Source: Poronia punctata
Lineage: Eukaryota; Ascomycota; Sordariomycetes; Xylariales; Xylariaceae
Assembly: GCA_022579005.1 (NCBI GenBank)
Contig: MU401571.1
Location: 1-64,000, forward strand
Reading direction: 5' to 3'
Length of the DNA: 64,000 nucleotides
Shown: positions 11,711-24,429 of the stretch, piece after piece
How the letters are laid out: every line of letters begins with the position of its first letter
Position numbering within the stretch: position 1 is the first letter of the stretch
Notes under the pieces: generated by a model
Seen by the model: the letters and a program-made list of their open reading frames with translations, nothing else
What the model was told of the DNA's origin: nothing
The model's database searches: none
Translations under genes and position numbers: made by a program

Positions 11711-12123
11711 ACGAGCGTAGGGAAGTCGACGTCTATATGCGCACATGTAGGACAAAGCTCCGATATATCTCATCTGAACTTGGGGGCTACAGTTGCAAGA
11801 GCGTTTCGGTCCACGGTAAGCTACTACCGCCCGACATTGTTTTCGGTTTCGGTTTCATCCTAGATAAAACTGCCGACAAGCTTTCGCTTCAAGGCCAACA
11901 ACGTTAGCATATGGTACCATACGTATTGATCATGAATATTATGAGGGGTAGGAATTGTCAGATAGCGGTTGGACATATTGCATCCACATTGTAGTTCAGA
12001 ACAGGTCTGTGTATGTGCTCTCATCATAAAAACCAAGAAAAAAAGCCAAAGGGCAACGTACCTTATACATGCAAATGAACGCGTGCAGGGTTTCTGCTAC
12101 GTCAGGGTGTACAGGCTGAACAA
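11711..12123. other. Convergent intergenic region
   Basis: These 413 bases separate the stop codons of the ATL gene (+) and the histidine-phosphatase gene (-) and must hold both 3' UTRs. No further gene is seen. Confidence 0.6.
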
Positions 12124-13006
12124 TCAGTCTTTTGCATCTTCAAGCTTCCTCTTCTTCGAAGCCGAGGCAAAGAAAGAATCCACTGTGCGTTGGCGAGAGT
12201 CGAATTGGGCACTCCCTATACCCCCACGGGTCTTTTTCAAGCCCTGGAGATGATCGACGTTGTTCGTCTGTTCAATCAGGGTGCGCGTAGTCTTACCACT
12301 AGGAGACAATGCGGAAGCAGAATTTGCAGACGCCTCAAAACATATTTGCAGTACGCCTGTGTTGCTCCACGCAACCGCCAGCTCGTCACCGAATTGACCA
12401 CCCACCGACTTCAACGGATAGCGAATCAGGAGCGCGCGAACCAACGAGTTCAGAATGACACCGTGCGCAACGACGACAACAGCAAAATGATCACCTGCGG
12501 ACTGCCCAATAATAGGCACAAGATGGGCGTCGACGAAGCGACCAGTGCGAAGAGCCATAGACTCGCGACTCTCTGCACCATCAGTACCATCCCTCTGTTT
12601 GGAGCCGAACTTCTTCCCTTCGGACGAGCCAAAGTCTTTCTCACGCAAGTCTTCTAGGCGAACCACGTCGAGAGGAGCAGTCGCTACCACTACGTCTGCA
12701 GGGCCAGAATCCTTGGCTTCCGGCCGACATGCTGCAGCGATCGCTTCAGCAGTCCGGTATGCCCGCTGTAAATTGGACGCGAAAATATGTCGCACGGAGC
12801 CGATCGTTGCCTGACGCGTCGCAATATGCGCACCGAGACGCCTGGCTTGCAGGACACCATGATTGGTTAGAGGCGAGTCACGAGAACCTGCACTTCGTGA
12901 GAATGTTAGTGGTGAAGACATACTTAAAAAGTAGTTTGGAATCGACTCACTATAAACCTGCCACATTATCGACGGATTCGCCATGACGAATCAACAGTAG
13001 GCGCAT
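12124..13006 (-). CDS. Histidine phosphatase (phosphoglycerate mutase-like) family protein
   Basis: Two exons, 13006-12951 and 12892-12124, give 274 residues. The 58-bp intron (12950-12893, GTGAGT donor) splits the N-terminal signature, so the true start at 13006 lies upstream of the long ORF. The join reads LLIRHGESVDNVAGLYAGSR, with the phospho-accepting RHG histidine at residue 8. Other family marks are SNLQRAYRTAE near 60-70, the LREKDFG acid region near 101, and the second catalytic histidine in VVAHG near 162. Such proteins are phosphatases or mutases on small sugar phosphates or phosphoproteins. The substrate cannot be told from sequence. The C-terminal 60 residues are basic and low in complexity (ending KRKLEDAKD) and could include a nuclear localisation signal. 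The strongest homology is to fungal proteins annotated simply as phosphoglycerate mutase family. Confidence 0.88.
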
Positions 13007-14041
13007 TGCCCCGCATCATTGCCATGAGCGTTATGCCAGTGGATGCGGCTGGCAGAGGTTGATGAACATGAAGACAGAAGGAAGAAAGGAAATTTGTGCG
13101 TAAACGAAGATTTAAATACGATAGCCAGGATAAGACACAGTAGCGTGGTCTGGGACCAATGATTTGTTAGCTTGTAATACAGTGCTGATGCCGTTTCTTG
13201 TACTGTGGTGTTATACGTGTACTCGTACGAGACTACGAGTACCTGTAAAAGCCGGGCAATGGAGGAACGCTACGACCCCAAGTGAACATCTCTGATGAAA
13301 CCTACATGTACCCAGACAGCTGCTTGTTGTTGGGTTGCTCCCACCTCAAGATGTATTTTGCTATATGCACCTTCCGTGGAATAGTGATGCCATTGCTATG
13401 GCTCACGGCCAGACGTAGCCCCGCTGACCTTTTCTCAGGGTCGGTGGGTTCCTCCCTCCCTCGTCTTTCTAGCTTTTACACGTACGATAGGGACTAAAGG
13501 AGGTAAGTAATAACAGGCCTAATATAGTGTGACGCTATTGTTGCGTTGTTGACTTCCAGAGCTTGATCACTTAGCATTCTACCGCCGTTCGCATAGTTAC
13601 CTACTGATACACAGCATCGTGCCATCGATACACATTACAGGAGAAGAGTACTTGCGTGTACAACACTGCCTTTCGCCAGAAGCCGCTCCGGTAAGACACG
13701 CGAAGTGACTGACAAGACCAATCATTGAGACTCGGGCCATAAAACATCATCACATTGGCTTGATAACTGATGCCATTGATTTGTTACGTACACAGAAATC
13801 AGGCAGCTAAAAGAGCGTACCAATACATGACAAATAGTGGGCAAGGGAGTGTGGGCGTCTTCATACGCGCAGAGAGTGGTGCCGCCTATCAAGACCAAGG
13901 TCCAAGGCAGCAAAGGTGAAAAAACAGTTCCCAATTCCCCCCCCCCCCCCCCCCTTCTCGCAAGTGAGACACTATTATCGAGTTCTCAAAAAGCGGACCA
14001 CGCCGTCGAAAGCATGGGGAAAGAGTGCGAAACATGCTCTC
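13007..14041. other. Intergenic region between the histidine-phosphatase gene and THI4
   Basis: About 1 kb upstream of the phosphatase gene and downstream of THI4, both on the minus strand. It contains two TACGAGTA-type octamers (13220 and 13234) and an 18-base C run. No gene is supported. Confidence 0.55.
13937..13954. repeat. Homopolymer C tract (18 bases)
   Basis: Eighteen consecutive C residues lie about 90 bp beyond the THI4 stop codon. Runs like this are prone to length error. Confidence 0.9.
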
Positions 14042-15500
<1,459 letters not shown>

Positions 15501-18089
15501 CTGGTGACATGTTGAATACTCGTTCATTTATCGCGGCAAGACGTCTTCCGCCTATGCCGCGATCTTTTCTGGATTATCCATCGAGGATCATGATCTCGGG
15601 GTATCGTGTAGCCTGTCTTATCTGGCCGACGCGTACCGAGAGAGCTAAATTTATCTGTTCAGTTATGGTTACGTGGTTAGTTATGTTTCTCGCCCTTCCC
15701 TACCATTTCGAAAACGGGTAAAGTTTAAAACAGGGTTCAGGCTCTAGTGAAACGGGGAACGAAGGCTCACGATTCTTTTTTTGGTAACAGTATGTCAGAG
15801 GAAGGATGTAGGACTGATGTAGTGAAAACTTCAATTGTAAGAATGGAAGCTGGGAACTTTGCATACGATGACTTATATATACACGTTCTTTCCGTTTTAT
15901 CGTCGGGAAGCGGGGTAGGGTCGTGTCGTCATGGGAAGATCACCTATATCGGACGACAAGAGGTTATTTCTTAATTGAAGGAGGAGACGGACAGGCGTGA
16001 CAGGGTATTATCCTCGCACGAATTCTATATATCTCTTACAACTCTAACCTATCTAGTACCTTGGCGGTGCTGTGTTATCTCATCCCCAGCGCGCCGAGTC
16101 GGACCAGAGATGGACATTGCCACCGATCGGAAGCGAGACTTTTATCATTGTTTGTCGACCTTGGCCTATGATGTGGTAATCCGGGATTTTTTATTTGATT
16201 TATCAAGGTACTTTGTCATCCCATCCCATCCCATCCCGCGTTCAATTGTGTGGCGATCGGACTCGGGCCGGAGACGGACATTCTTCTTGGCCTTGGCCTA
16301 GGCCTTGGAGAAAATAATCAAGGCGAGTTAAATGCTATGTTCATGGGATTATATGCGTAGATATATTAAACTCCTGCTGTCTATTTATTGTCGGCCATAC
16401 TAACCTTAACTAGGCTTTGTGATCTCACGTCGGCTTGTTTGTTATATCACCTTATCGTCATTTCACTTACTTTCCTCGGGATGAAGTTGGTAAGGTAGCT
16501 CGGCCTATATATAATACCCTGATGACCAAGGCCGTCGTTTCTTTCCCTTGCTGTATTCAAATCCACTCTCAAGTATATAGGTATTCGAATACGAACAATT
16601 CCGGCTTGACTTGATCCTTTTTTTTTTTTTCTTGCGACAGTTTCCTAGATTCCCATGTACCTCAAATTTTCGTTTTAGGGGCGCTCAGATATGGTATGGA
16701 GTAAGATTAGAAAATTCGGTAAAAGAAACAGTAGAAGAGTGTTGCCTTTTTCTTCTTCTTTTTTTTTTAACAAAGTCTACTGTGCCGTTTAGCCAACCCA
16801 GTTCCCCCAGTTCTCTATGGGTAGTAAGTAGATAGGTCAGTCCCTTAGGCATATTACGCGCAAGACTGGGAATGCTGTAGGTTTGTTTGGGGGGAGGGGG
16901 GGGTCTGCCCATTTTTGTTTGTTTGTTTGCTTGTTTGTTCCTGACGATTTATAGCTATTAACCTTGCTTGAATGGGTAGCGGGAAAGGAAAGGAAAGGAA
17001 GAAAGTAAGGTAAATATACCCCCGGAAATAAAAATAAAATTGTCTCTGTCTCTGCAGAGTTATTCCTACATGGACTCAACTTTTTTTCTATTTCTTTTTT
17101 TTTTTCCATGTGAAAGTGATGGACGGCGAGGGGACACACTGGGCTTAATTATATAGGTAAGTAGCTTGTAGATAGTCTAGGTTAGTTTGAACTTGTAAAC
17201 GAAAGAAAAATCGTTAGTTAAGTAGGTAAGCAACAGTCTAAATCTGCGCTCTAAGATATCACTTATATAATTTATCCCCCCCAAAAAAACCTTTTCAATA
17301 ATATTGTCCATTGGAAGATCTAGGTTACTTCTCTCTTGAATACCTAGACTAACCTAGACAGAGGAAAAAACAAGTCGGTATAAGTGTTCGTGTAAGAGGC
17401 AAATACCTACCTACCCCACCGCCGAGCTGAGCGAAGCTTTCGGGATAGGATACCTTAGGTAAGGGGTGCATTTTTAGGAAGGTCCCGAGCCCGAGCCCGA
17501 GCCCGAGCCCGAGATCGATACGAGTACGTACTTTTACTTTACCTATCAGACGATGAAACTTACGACCAATTCTACTTGTACTAAACAGCCAAAAAAGCAC
17601 CGAGATCAATCCATCAAAGTTGGAAATTCTAAATCTGGGATGATAAAAATGAACTTGAATTGTTGAAAAAAGCTTTTTGTCGCCGATATGTAAATAAATA
17701 CTCTCGTAAACGCCCTTATTTTACGCCCCTAATAAATCCTAAAAACCTAACCTAGTCTCATAAAAAAAATGTTTGAAAATATCAAAGCCCCGACAAAACA
17801 AAATTCATCTATCGTGAAAAAAATATAAAAAGGAAAGGAAAGTCGCTGGGTATAGTATGTATGTATGTGTGATGCTTCTTCTTCTTCTTCATGTCGTGTT
17901 GTTTTGTGTTTGTGTTTGCGTCCTGCTTGTCGAGTTATGTTGATGTTGGTGTTGATGTTGATCAACCAAGCTGGTGAGACCGGTGTGATTTGTTTTGTCC
18001 TCTCCCCATGGACTTCCCAGCAAGTCTCTAGCCGAAAGAGAGATGGGATAGATGTCTTAGTGATGGGGGAAAGTGTCATTCATTTTTTT
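15501..18089. other. Long THI4 upstream region
   Basis: About 2.6 kb between the THI4 leader and the 3' end of the small membrane-protein gene. It holds CATCC repeats near 16220, several T runs near 16618 and 16759, and a GC hexamer repeat at 17484. Its short ORFs lack recognisable domains. It probably contains the THI4 promoter. No gene is supported. Confidence 0.5.
17484..17513. repeat. Hexanucleotide repeat (CCCGAG)5
   Basis: Five perfect copies of CCCGAG stand in otherwise AT-leaning intergenic DNA. They look like a simple microsatellite. Confidence 0.9.
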
Positions 18090-18627
18090 TTAATATTGAA
18101 TACGGGATAATGCTGGAAAAGAAACAATCATATCAGTTAGTGAGTCGGGTTTCAATGGTTGACAACAGTAAATTACAACAATAAAGGGGGGAAGGGGATA
18201 TGGATGTCGTAAAAGAGAATATAACAAACTTACGAGTATCCTTTTTTCCCGACTTCTTCGACCCAGCGAAGAAGTACATCAGAGCCCAATGCACGAAGGA
18301 GACAACGAAGAGGACACCGGCCAAGACCACGCCCGTATTCGAGATTCCGGAAAAGCCCTGCTTGACAAGGACAAAGAGGGCGACGGAGCACAGGGCGGCG
18401 ATGGCCACCTCGAAGCTCGACGAGCCGCCCGAGTAGAGGGAGAGCATGTCGAGCCATTTGGAGCCGTAGAACTCGGGCGTGCCGGCCTCCTGGATCTCAA
18501 AGTGCACGCGTGTGTTGCGGCGTGGTCTTGTTGTCGTCGAAGTGTAAGAGTTGGACCGGGCCCGGACTTGGTCGAGGGCCGTCATGTCTTCCGTCACTAC
18601 GGAAGTAGTGGTGGTGGAAGAAGTCAT
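18090..18627 (-). CDS. Small two-TM membrane protein, function unknown
   Basis: Exon 1 (18627-18234) and a short exon 2 (18112-18090) give 138 residues ending PLSRIQY. The 121-bp intron has a GTAAGT donor, a CTAAC branch site (18140-18136) and a pyrimidine-rich CAG acceptor, so I prefer it to read-through to a stop at 18133. The protein starts with a Ser/Thr-rich, partly basic cytosol-like segment. Then comes VHFEIQEAGTPEFYGSKWLD, followed by two hydrophobic helices at about 72-92 and 99-122, and ends in a Lys-rich tail (SKKSGKKD). An in-frame ATG at 18714 would add 29 residues (MQARILSRSHS...) resembling a mitochondrial presequence. The start is therefore uncertain. I do not recognise the family. 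Membrane insertion is the only role the sequence supports. Confidence 0.7.
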
Positions 18628-18888
18628 GTTGGACGATGCTAGGCTCTTGAGAGAACGCTTCGTGTTGAAGTATTGCGTTTCCGAATGTGACCTTGATAGG
18701 ATTCTGGCCTGCATCGTGACTTATGATGCTTGGGGTTTTGTGATGTCGGAGGGACTAAGCTAGGTAAGAGAAATGGAAATAGAAATAGGAATGAAAAAAG
18801 GACAAAAGAGAACACTAGCTTATAATCACTCTGACAATACAGTTGCCTGGAAGGAGTGGACTAGGTATAGTCTTATACAGGTAGGGGT

Positions 18889-18890
<2 letters not shown>

Positions 18891-18932
<42 letters not shown>
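18891..18932. repeat. Microsatellite (AT)21
   Basis: An uninterrupted run of 21 AT units. It can form a hairpin and is likely polymorphic between strains. Confidence 0.95.
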
Positions 18933-18934
<2 letters not shown>

Positions 18935-19005
18935 TAGAAGTATACAATGCAAGTACGAGTAAGGTAGGTAAGGTGTAGAGAGCAAGGTAGTCTAGGACTC
19001 TAGGC

Positions 19006-19026
19006 TGTGTGTGTGTGTGTGTGTGT
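19006..19026. repeat. Microsatellite (TG)10
   Basis: Ten TG units plus a T, about 75 bp from the AT microsatellite. Confidence 0.95.
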
Positions 19027-21859
19027 AAGACGGGAGATACCAGTATGGGAATACGAGAGCAACTCGGGTGCAACTGATCAAAGAGGGACGGATATAGACA
19101 TGCCTAATAAGACATGGACATATATATGCACAGCAGTACGAGTAGATAAGGCACTCAAGTAGGTAAGTCATTGTACCATGTGTAGGTGCGTGGTATACCT
19201 ACTGGCACTGGTAAGGCCTCAAGTCTATCAAGAAGTGGGAATCTTGACGAAGAGGGGGCTTATGCCGAGTGAATGGGTCGTACCTGCCTTCTAAACCCAC
19301 CCAGGCGCCTCAAGACCCCATAACTTAATCCATCTACTTGCCCTATCGGCATACATCGAGGATCCAAGAAAAAGTTTTTTTTGTGTGAAGAAGAGACCTT
19401 TCTCCTCATTGCTCATGCTACCTCGTTTCTCTGTTATCAGATGTCACATAATAACACACGACAGTATACTGTAGACTGTAGGTATGTAGTAGGTAATAGT
19501 TAGCTATTCGTTAGTCCTATAGCCAAGACCAACGTTCTCGAAGCTGACAGGCCCCACGCTGACACCGCCCATTTCTTTTCCTACGCGATGACCTCGAGAA
19601 TGGTACTTGGAAGCTCATCGTCACCAGCGCGTGATGATGAATAGCATCACTTGAGCAGGAAAATCAACAGTCTATGAAGCAAATATTAACCGAACTGCAA
19701 ATGAACCTCGGTGTATGGGTAGCAACCTTAACCGCATCAAGATTTAGTGTAGAAAGAGTCCGGTGGAGGCAACGCCTGCGGCACAATCATTGGAACTTGG
19801 GCATCAAACGCACAGACTAGGTTAGCTAACTAAAAACTTGTGAGTTTTGACGGCTCAGTAGTTCTAGATAAACGACCTATCGGGCTCTCTGCCTCATGAT
19901 TTCTACGAAACCCGAAGGAAGAGTTAAGCTTGAAGCAGGGCAGGGCAGGGGTAATTAGTCCAGCTAATGAGGCGGGGGGCGTAATGTGAAGATCCGCGGT
20001 TGTCGATCTTGTAGGTTGAGCAGTCAGTCACGCTATTACCGTGTGGGGAGCTATTCTTTCCTACGCACGTACATTACACGTTATTCTGTCATTTTATTGG
20101 ATTTTTTTTTATTTTTAATTTCGCCGCCTCTTTTCTTTTTCTTGCTGTCCCAAGACGCTGGGAAATACCTATGACGTGCAGGTCGTACGAGAGACAGAAG
20201 TCACTCACGAGCAATCCCGTCGACAGCCGTTGGACATGTCAAAGGGCAAAAAGCTGAAGAGCCCTTTAAGGTCCAACCTGCCTTATAGAGGTTGTCCCAC
20301 AACGAGGGGTAAGGTATCTCTGGTCTAGCATGTGGCTATCAAACAAACCCAAACCAAACCATGCAACACCAACCTTATGGAGATGCTGCACTGCAACATA
20401 GATTCTGTACGAGTACTAAGCCTAGATATACGTACATCAGATCCTGGAGCTATCCATCCAACAGCGGCTATCTCATTACCTAGAGAAGAAGACTATATCA
20501 ACCTGCCAGAGATTTAAAGCATATCAGAAGTTAATTATGTGTATGTCTTCTGTTGACGAGCTTAACCCCTGCTCTCTTTCTCTCTATCGTCGAAGGAATA
20601 AGTATCTTGCATCGGCATTGAAAAGCGCCACTACGCGGCCGCCAGCTCCTAACTAAAACTACCTAAATAGAAGCCGCAAGCTCCTATCCTAGTTTCATGT
20701 TTATTTTTACTGCACTTGCATACTCGTACCTCGTACCTACCTCCCTATCTTTAAAAAAAAATCGGGGTAAAAAAAAGAGGATCCAAAAAGCTTCTCGGTA
20801 TTTTCTAGAGTCGGCTTAGTTAACTTGGTCGGCTCCTCCCTTTGCGAAAACGGCCCGGCGTCGTCTTTTCCCCTTCCCCCCCCGTGGTTTCTCTTGCCGA
20901 ATATGGAAATGGCCGATTTTTTCTTTCTTTTTTTGCCTTGTCATTGCAATTTGCAAACGCGACGGTGATTCCGACCTCCCGGATTAAACACTTTTATATA
21001 TATATATGTGTGTGTAAGCGATGGTCTAGACTAGACTACTTAACCTGGAAACGAACGAGATTTTCCATTTACCCGTCTTTGCATTTTCTTGGTTTTATTC
21101 TTTTGTCGCGAGATTCGGTTGTCGGAAAAATTAGTAAACTCGCACCTAGACAGCAAGCAATCAAGTAGGTAGTGAGTAAGTTTCTTGACTTTTGTTTGTT
21201 GTTGTGTGGACACATATTTACGTACTATATATGATGTGTCCATAATCTACGGTGTTATTTTGCTGATGTTGTCTTTTGACCCTCATTTACGTGTAAATGG
21301 GAATATTCTGTTTTTGGGGAGCGCCGACGTGGGGACATAAGAAGAAGAAGAAGATAGGTAGGGAGAGAAAGAAACACAGCTTACATCATCATCACCACTA
21401 TCATCAAATAGTTTCGTAATTGCAAAAGTCAACTTGATTGTGTGTAATACAAATTTATCGATATTGACAGGTGAACCAAATATGAATCCAAATTCAACGG
21501 TCCTATATATATACATGCCCAATTAAAAACGTTGGACCTATCCCAATCCATCCCGTTGCGATGAAAAATAGTTTGGTAATGCTGTCGCTAGATTCCTTCC
21601 AGAATCAATAGTCCAGCCCTATCTAGAGAGTAGGTAGGTAAAGTAGATAAGATAATTTACTCAATCGTTCTCTCTTGAAAACCCCAACCATCTCATCTCA
21701 TCTCATCTTCCCTTCCATCCCAGCATTTCATAACCCGTTCCTAAGAAACCAAAAAGAAAACAAACAAAAAAGAAGAAAAAAAAAAGAATCCTTCCAATGA
21801 TAGCCGATAAACTCCTCCGCCTTATGAACCGCCCCCCCGGGAAACAAACAAAAAAACAT

Positions 21860-22278
21860 TCACCACCCAAAAACCCTCCCAAACTCCCAAGAATTAATCC
21901 TCATAGACCTCAACAACCTCAGCGCATCCATATACCCGTCCTTGCCAAACTTCTCCATCCACTCCTTAACCTCTTCCCAATCCTTTGTTTCTAACCTCTC
22001 GCTCGCATGTCTCATGAGACAATACCGATTCGGATATCTCTCGAATCTCCCCAGGACGGAATCCTCCATGGGCGAAGAGACATGTAACCAGGCAATCGTC
22101 TTCGATCTCCTCGACCTGTCAAAGGACAGATGACTTATCGGCGACCCGAAGAAATTCATGTCGTGCGGACCGTTGAGGCGCGTGCGCGGGTGCAGGGAGA
22201 TGATGGTGTCGAGGTGGGGGGAGAGGTATATGGTTCCTCGGTGGTTGGATTGTTTTAATTCCGTCGTCGTCGTCGTCG

Positions 22279-22316
<38 letters not shown>

Positions 22317-22726
22317 CCTTCTTCTTTCTCCTCCTTTCCTTCTCTTTCTGTTTGTTGGTTCAGGTTCATCTTCTTCTCATGTACTACCACTTCCTTTCCT
22401 TCTTTTCCTTCTTCTTTTTTCTTTCCCTTATCATCATCGTTGTCGTCGTTATCATCGCGACGATAAATCACCATGGGCATCATCTCCTTCCTCCCCTCCT
22501 GTCTATAAACATCCAACCGGACGCGATAGATCGTCCTGGCGGCATACCTGCTCTCGGAACAGACGCCGAAGAAGGACCCAGAAGTAGACGGGACGAGGTT
22601 GAGGGTGGGGTATATCTGGTTATTCTGTTCCACCACCAGTCGTTGTTGGGCCGAGTCTTTGATGGCCGTTTCCCAGATGTCTAGACGGAGTTCTGGGGGG
22701 AGGTTGTTGAAGAGTGTGAAGGACAT
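21860..22726 (-). CDS. 2EXR domain-containing protein with poly-Thr tract
   Basis: A single exon of 288 residues. The N-terminus FTLFNNLPPELRLDIWETAIKD is the hallmark of the fungal 2EXR family, which is widespread and expanded in filamentous ascomycetes but of unknown biochemical function. FGVCSESRYAARTIYRVRLD follows at about 54-74, the usual second conserved block. The middle (residues about 89-160) is low-complexity: an Asp/Asn run, Lys/Glu-rich blocks and 18 consecutive threonines. The C-terminal part (YLSPHLDTIISLHPRTR to the end) again looks ordered and family-like. The low-complexity middle is probably a disordered insertion grown by triplet expansion. The stop lies far from other genes and I see no operon-like context. 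Confidence 0.85.
22263..22316. repeat. Compound triplet microsatellite (GTC)5(GTT)13 in coding sequence
   Basis: Eighteen triplets encode the poly-Thr run of the 2EXR protein on the minus strand, as 13 ACA codons followed by 5 ACG codons. Length changes here would keep the frame. Confidence 0.95.
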
Positions 22727-24429
22727 TTTTTTTTTTTCCTCTCTTCTTCTTCCCTTTCTTTTGGTTTGGTTTGTGTTTGTGTTTTCTTTTTTTTTTTTTT
22801 TTTTTTTTGGTGGTAGAGGATAGAAGAGGTAGGTAGGTGAGTGAGTGAGTCAGTTAGTCTGGATTTTATTCTGGTGTTTTGTTTTGTTTTGTTTTGTTTT
22901 ATGTCTGGGCAAAAAACTCTAGGTATTATAAACTTGAACTGACCGAAACAACTACCTAACCTAAGAATGATGAGGTAAAGTAATATGGTTGGGGCAAGTT
23001 TTGGAAAGATGAGTAAAAACAAAACAAACAGATCTATCACCTCGCTTGGAATTTAAAACATCCATCCCCCCCCCATCCCATCCCCATCCCATCCCCTTGA
23101 ATACACATACATGCGGCACATCGGAACGCCTAAAAAAATCACTTGTTCATTGATGACCAGGTTTCAAATCCTCGGACGGTTTTAACAGGTATGATTAAAG
23201 GAACAATGTGGGGTATAGATGTGTGAAAGGACTTGGCCCTCTCACTCAGCTTTTTTGGCACACTTTGGGTTGTATAATGGGGCCACGCGGACACACGGGA
23301 AGAGATGATTGTGCATAAAAATCTCGGGTATCTTTTCCCTCTTCGTCCCTCCCCCCTCCCCCCCATATGTGCTCGGCTAGATTAGGTCCGGGGTGATCTA
23401 GACCCTCTTATGTTGTAATAGTAGGGATTCTTATCACGTCTGGAAAAGGTATAGAAGAACGTGCAACGTTATTTAACGGAGTCAAGCATTTATTACGCCA
23501 TTGTCTATTGTGATTGATATTTTTACTGGCAGCAACAATAAACCATGCTTTCATAATTAACCGTTCAGAATATAATGACTGAAGACTGACAAGTATCTAC
23601 ATTTTCCCTGATATAACTGAGAAACAAACAAACAAACAATCATACCTTACTCAGCACATCCATCGATGCTTTGGGTTTCCCGCACTGACCCCAACGTCAA
23701 GCCAAGCCCAGCCCAGCCCAAGCCAAGCCCAATCACAACAAACGCAGGAATGCACCCCAAAGGCGTACCGAGATGGCAACCTGCACTGCCCCCAAGCCTT
23801 GGCCCACGTCCCCTCCACTCTAAATGGTGCAGTGTGCTGTATCATGTACGTCCCTACTTTACTTAGGTATCTAAACCTAGTAGTGCCTGCTCGGTCAAAT
23901 GACACTAGACACATCACAAGATGTACCCATACAGTAGATTGTGCAGAAAAAAAAGCAGACACTTGAAAATAGAACGAAGTGGTATCTTTGTGTGTGTGCG
24001 TGGAAAAAGAAGAACACCAACCAATCAATAAAAACAAACAGACATGGGAGGCTTTTGTGCTAATCCGTTATCGCCGCCACCTTTAACTTTCCCCTCCCCC
24101 TCCAGGCAAAGTTGTTATCGGACAACATTAACATTGGCCTTCATTCCGATATACCAATATACACATGCAGACTCTCTTCCAATCGTGTCTCGTTGAGATG
24201 TTGTGCGCCCAGGCTCCAGATTTGCTTGCCATGAGCCACAAAGAAATGTATGGGCATGAAAAGAAAAAAAAAGGTGAATGTCAGAAAACACAGTGAGAGA
24301 GAGCCTGCCGACTGTAAGATGTACAACGAGAAAATATGCACATGTTGAATCAGCCTCGGTCCCGAGGGCGAGACCAAAAACACCCACACAGAAGAAGCAG
24401 CAACAGGGTAGTCAACTCTTCGGCCTCTA
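22727..24429. other. Intergenic region between the 2EXR gene and the kinesin gene
   Basis: About 1.7 kb upstream of 2EXR and downstream of the kinesin gene, both on the minus strand. It contains a 22-base T run (22787-22808), GTTTT pentamer repeats near 22880, CCATC repeats near 23065, and a CCAAGCC-type repeat near 23700-23735. No gene is supported. Confidence 0.5.

Larger units (their letters stand above)
18628..21859. other. Gene-poor region with microsatellites
   Basis: About 3.2 kb upstream of the small membrane-protein gene and downstream of the 2EXR gene. It contains dinucleotide repeats, four TACGAGTA-type octamers (18954, 19137, 20408, 20721), and a CT/TC-rich zone near 21680-21720. 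Short ORFs have no domains. I see no gene. Confidence 0.5.

Noticed and set aside
12951..12984. ATG at 12984 as the start of the histidine-phosphatase gene
   Set aside because: That frame reads through an intron and lacks the RHG signature. Splicing from the ATG at 13006 restores the conserved N-terminus.
18887..19030. Possible CRISPR-like or tandem array
   Set aside because: Only dinucleotide microsatellites. No repeat-spacer structure exists anywhere in the window.
23651..24037. 128-codon minus-strand ORF
   Set aside because: Composition driven by a CCAAGCC-type repeat and no domain. It lies between the 2EXR and kinesin genes without supporting signals.
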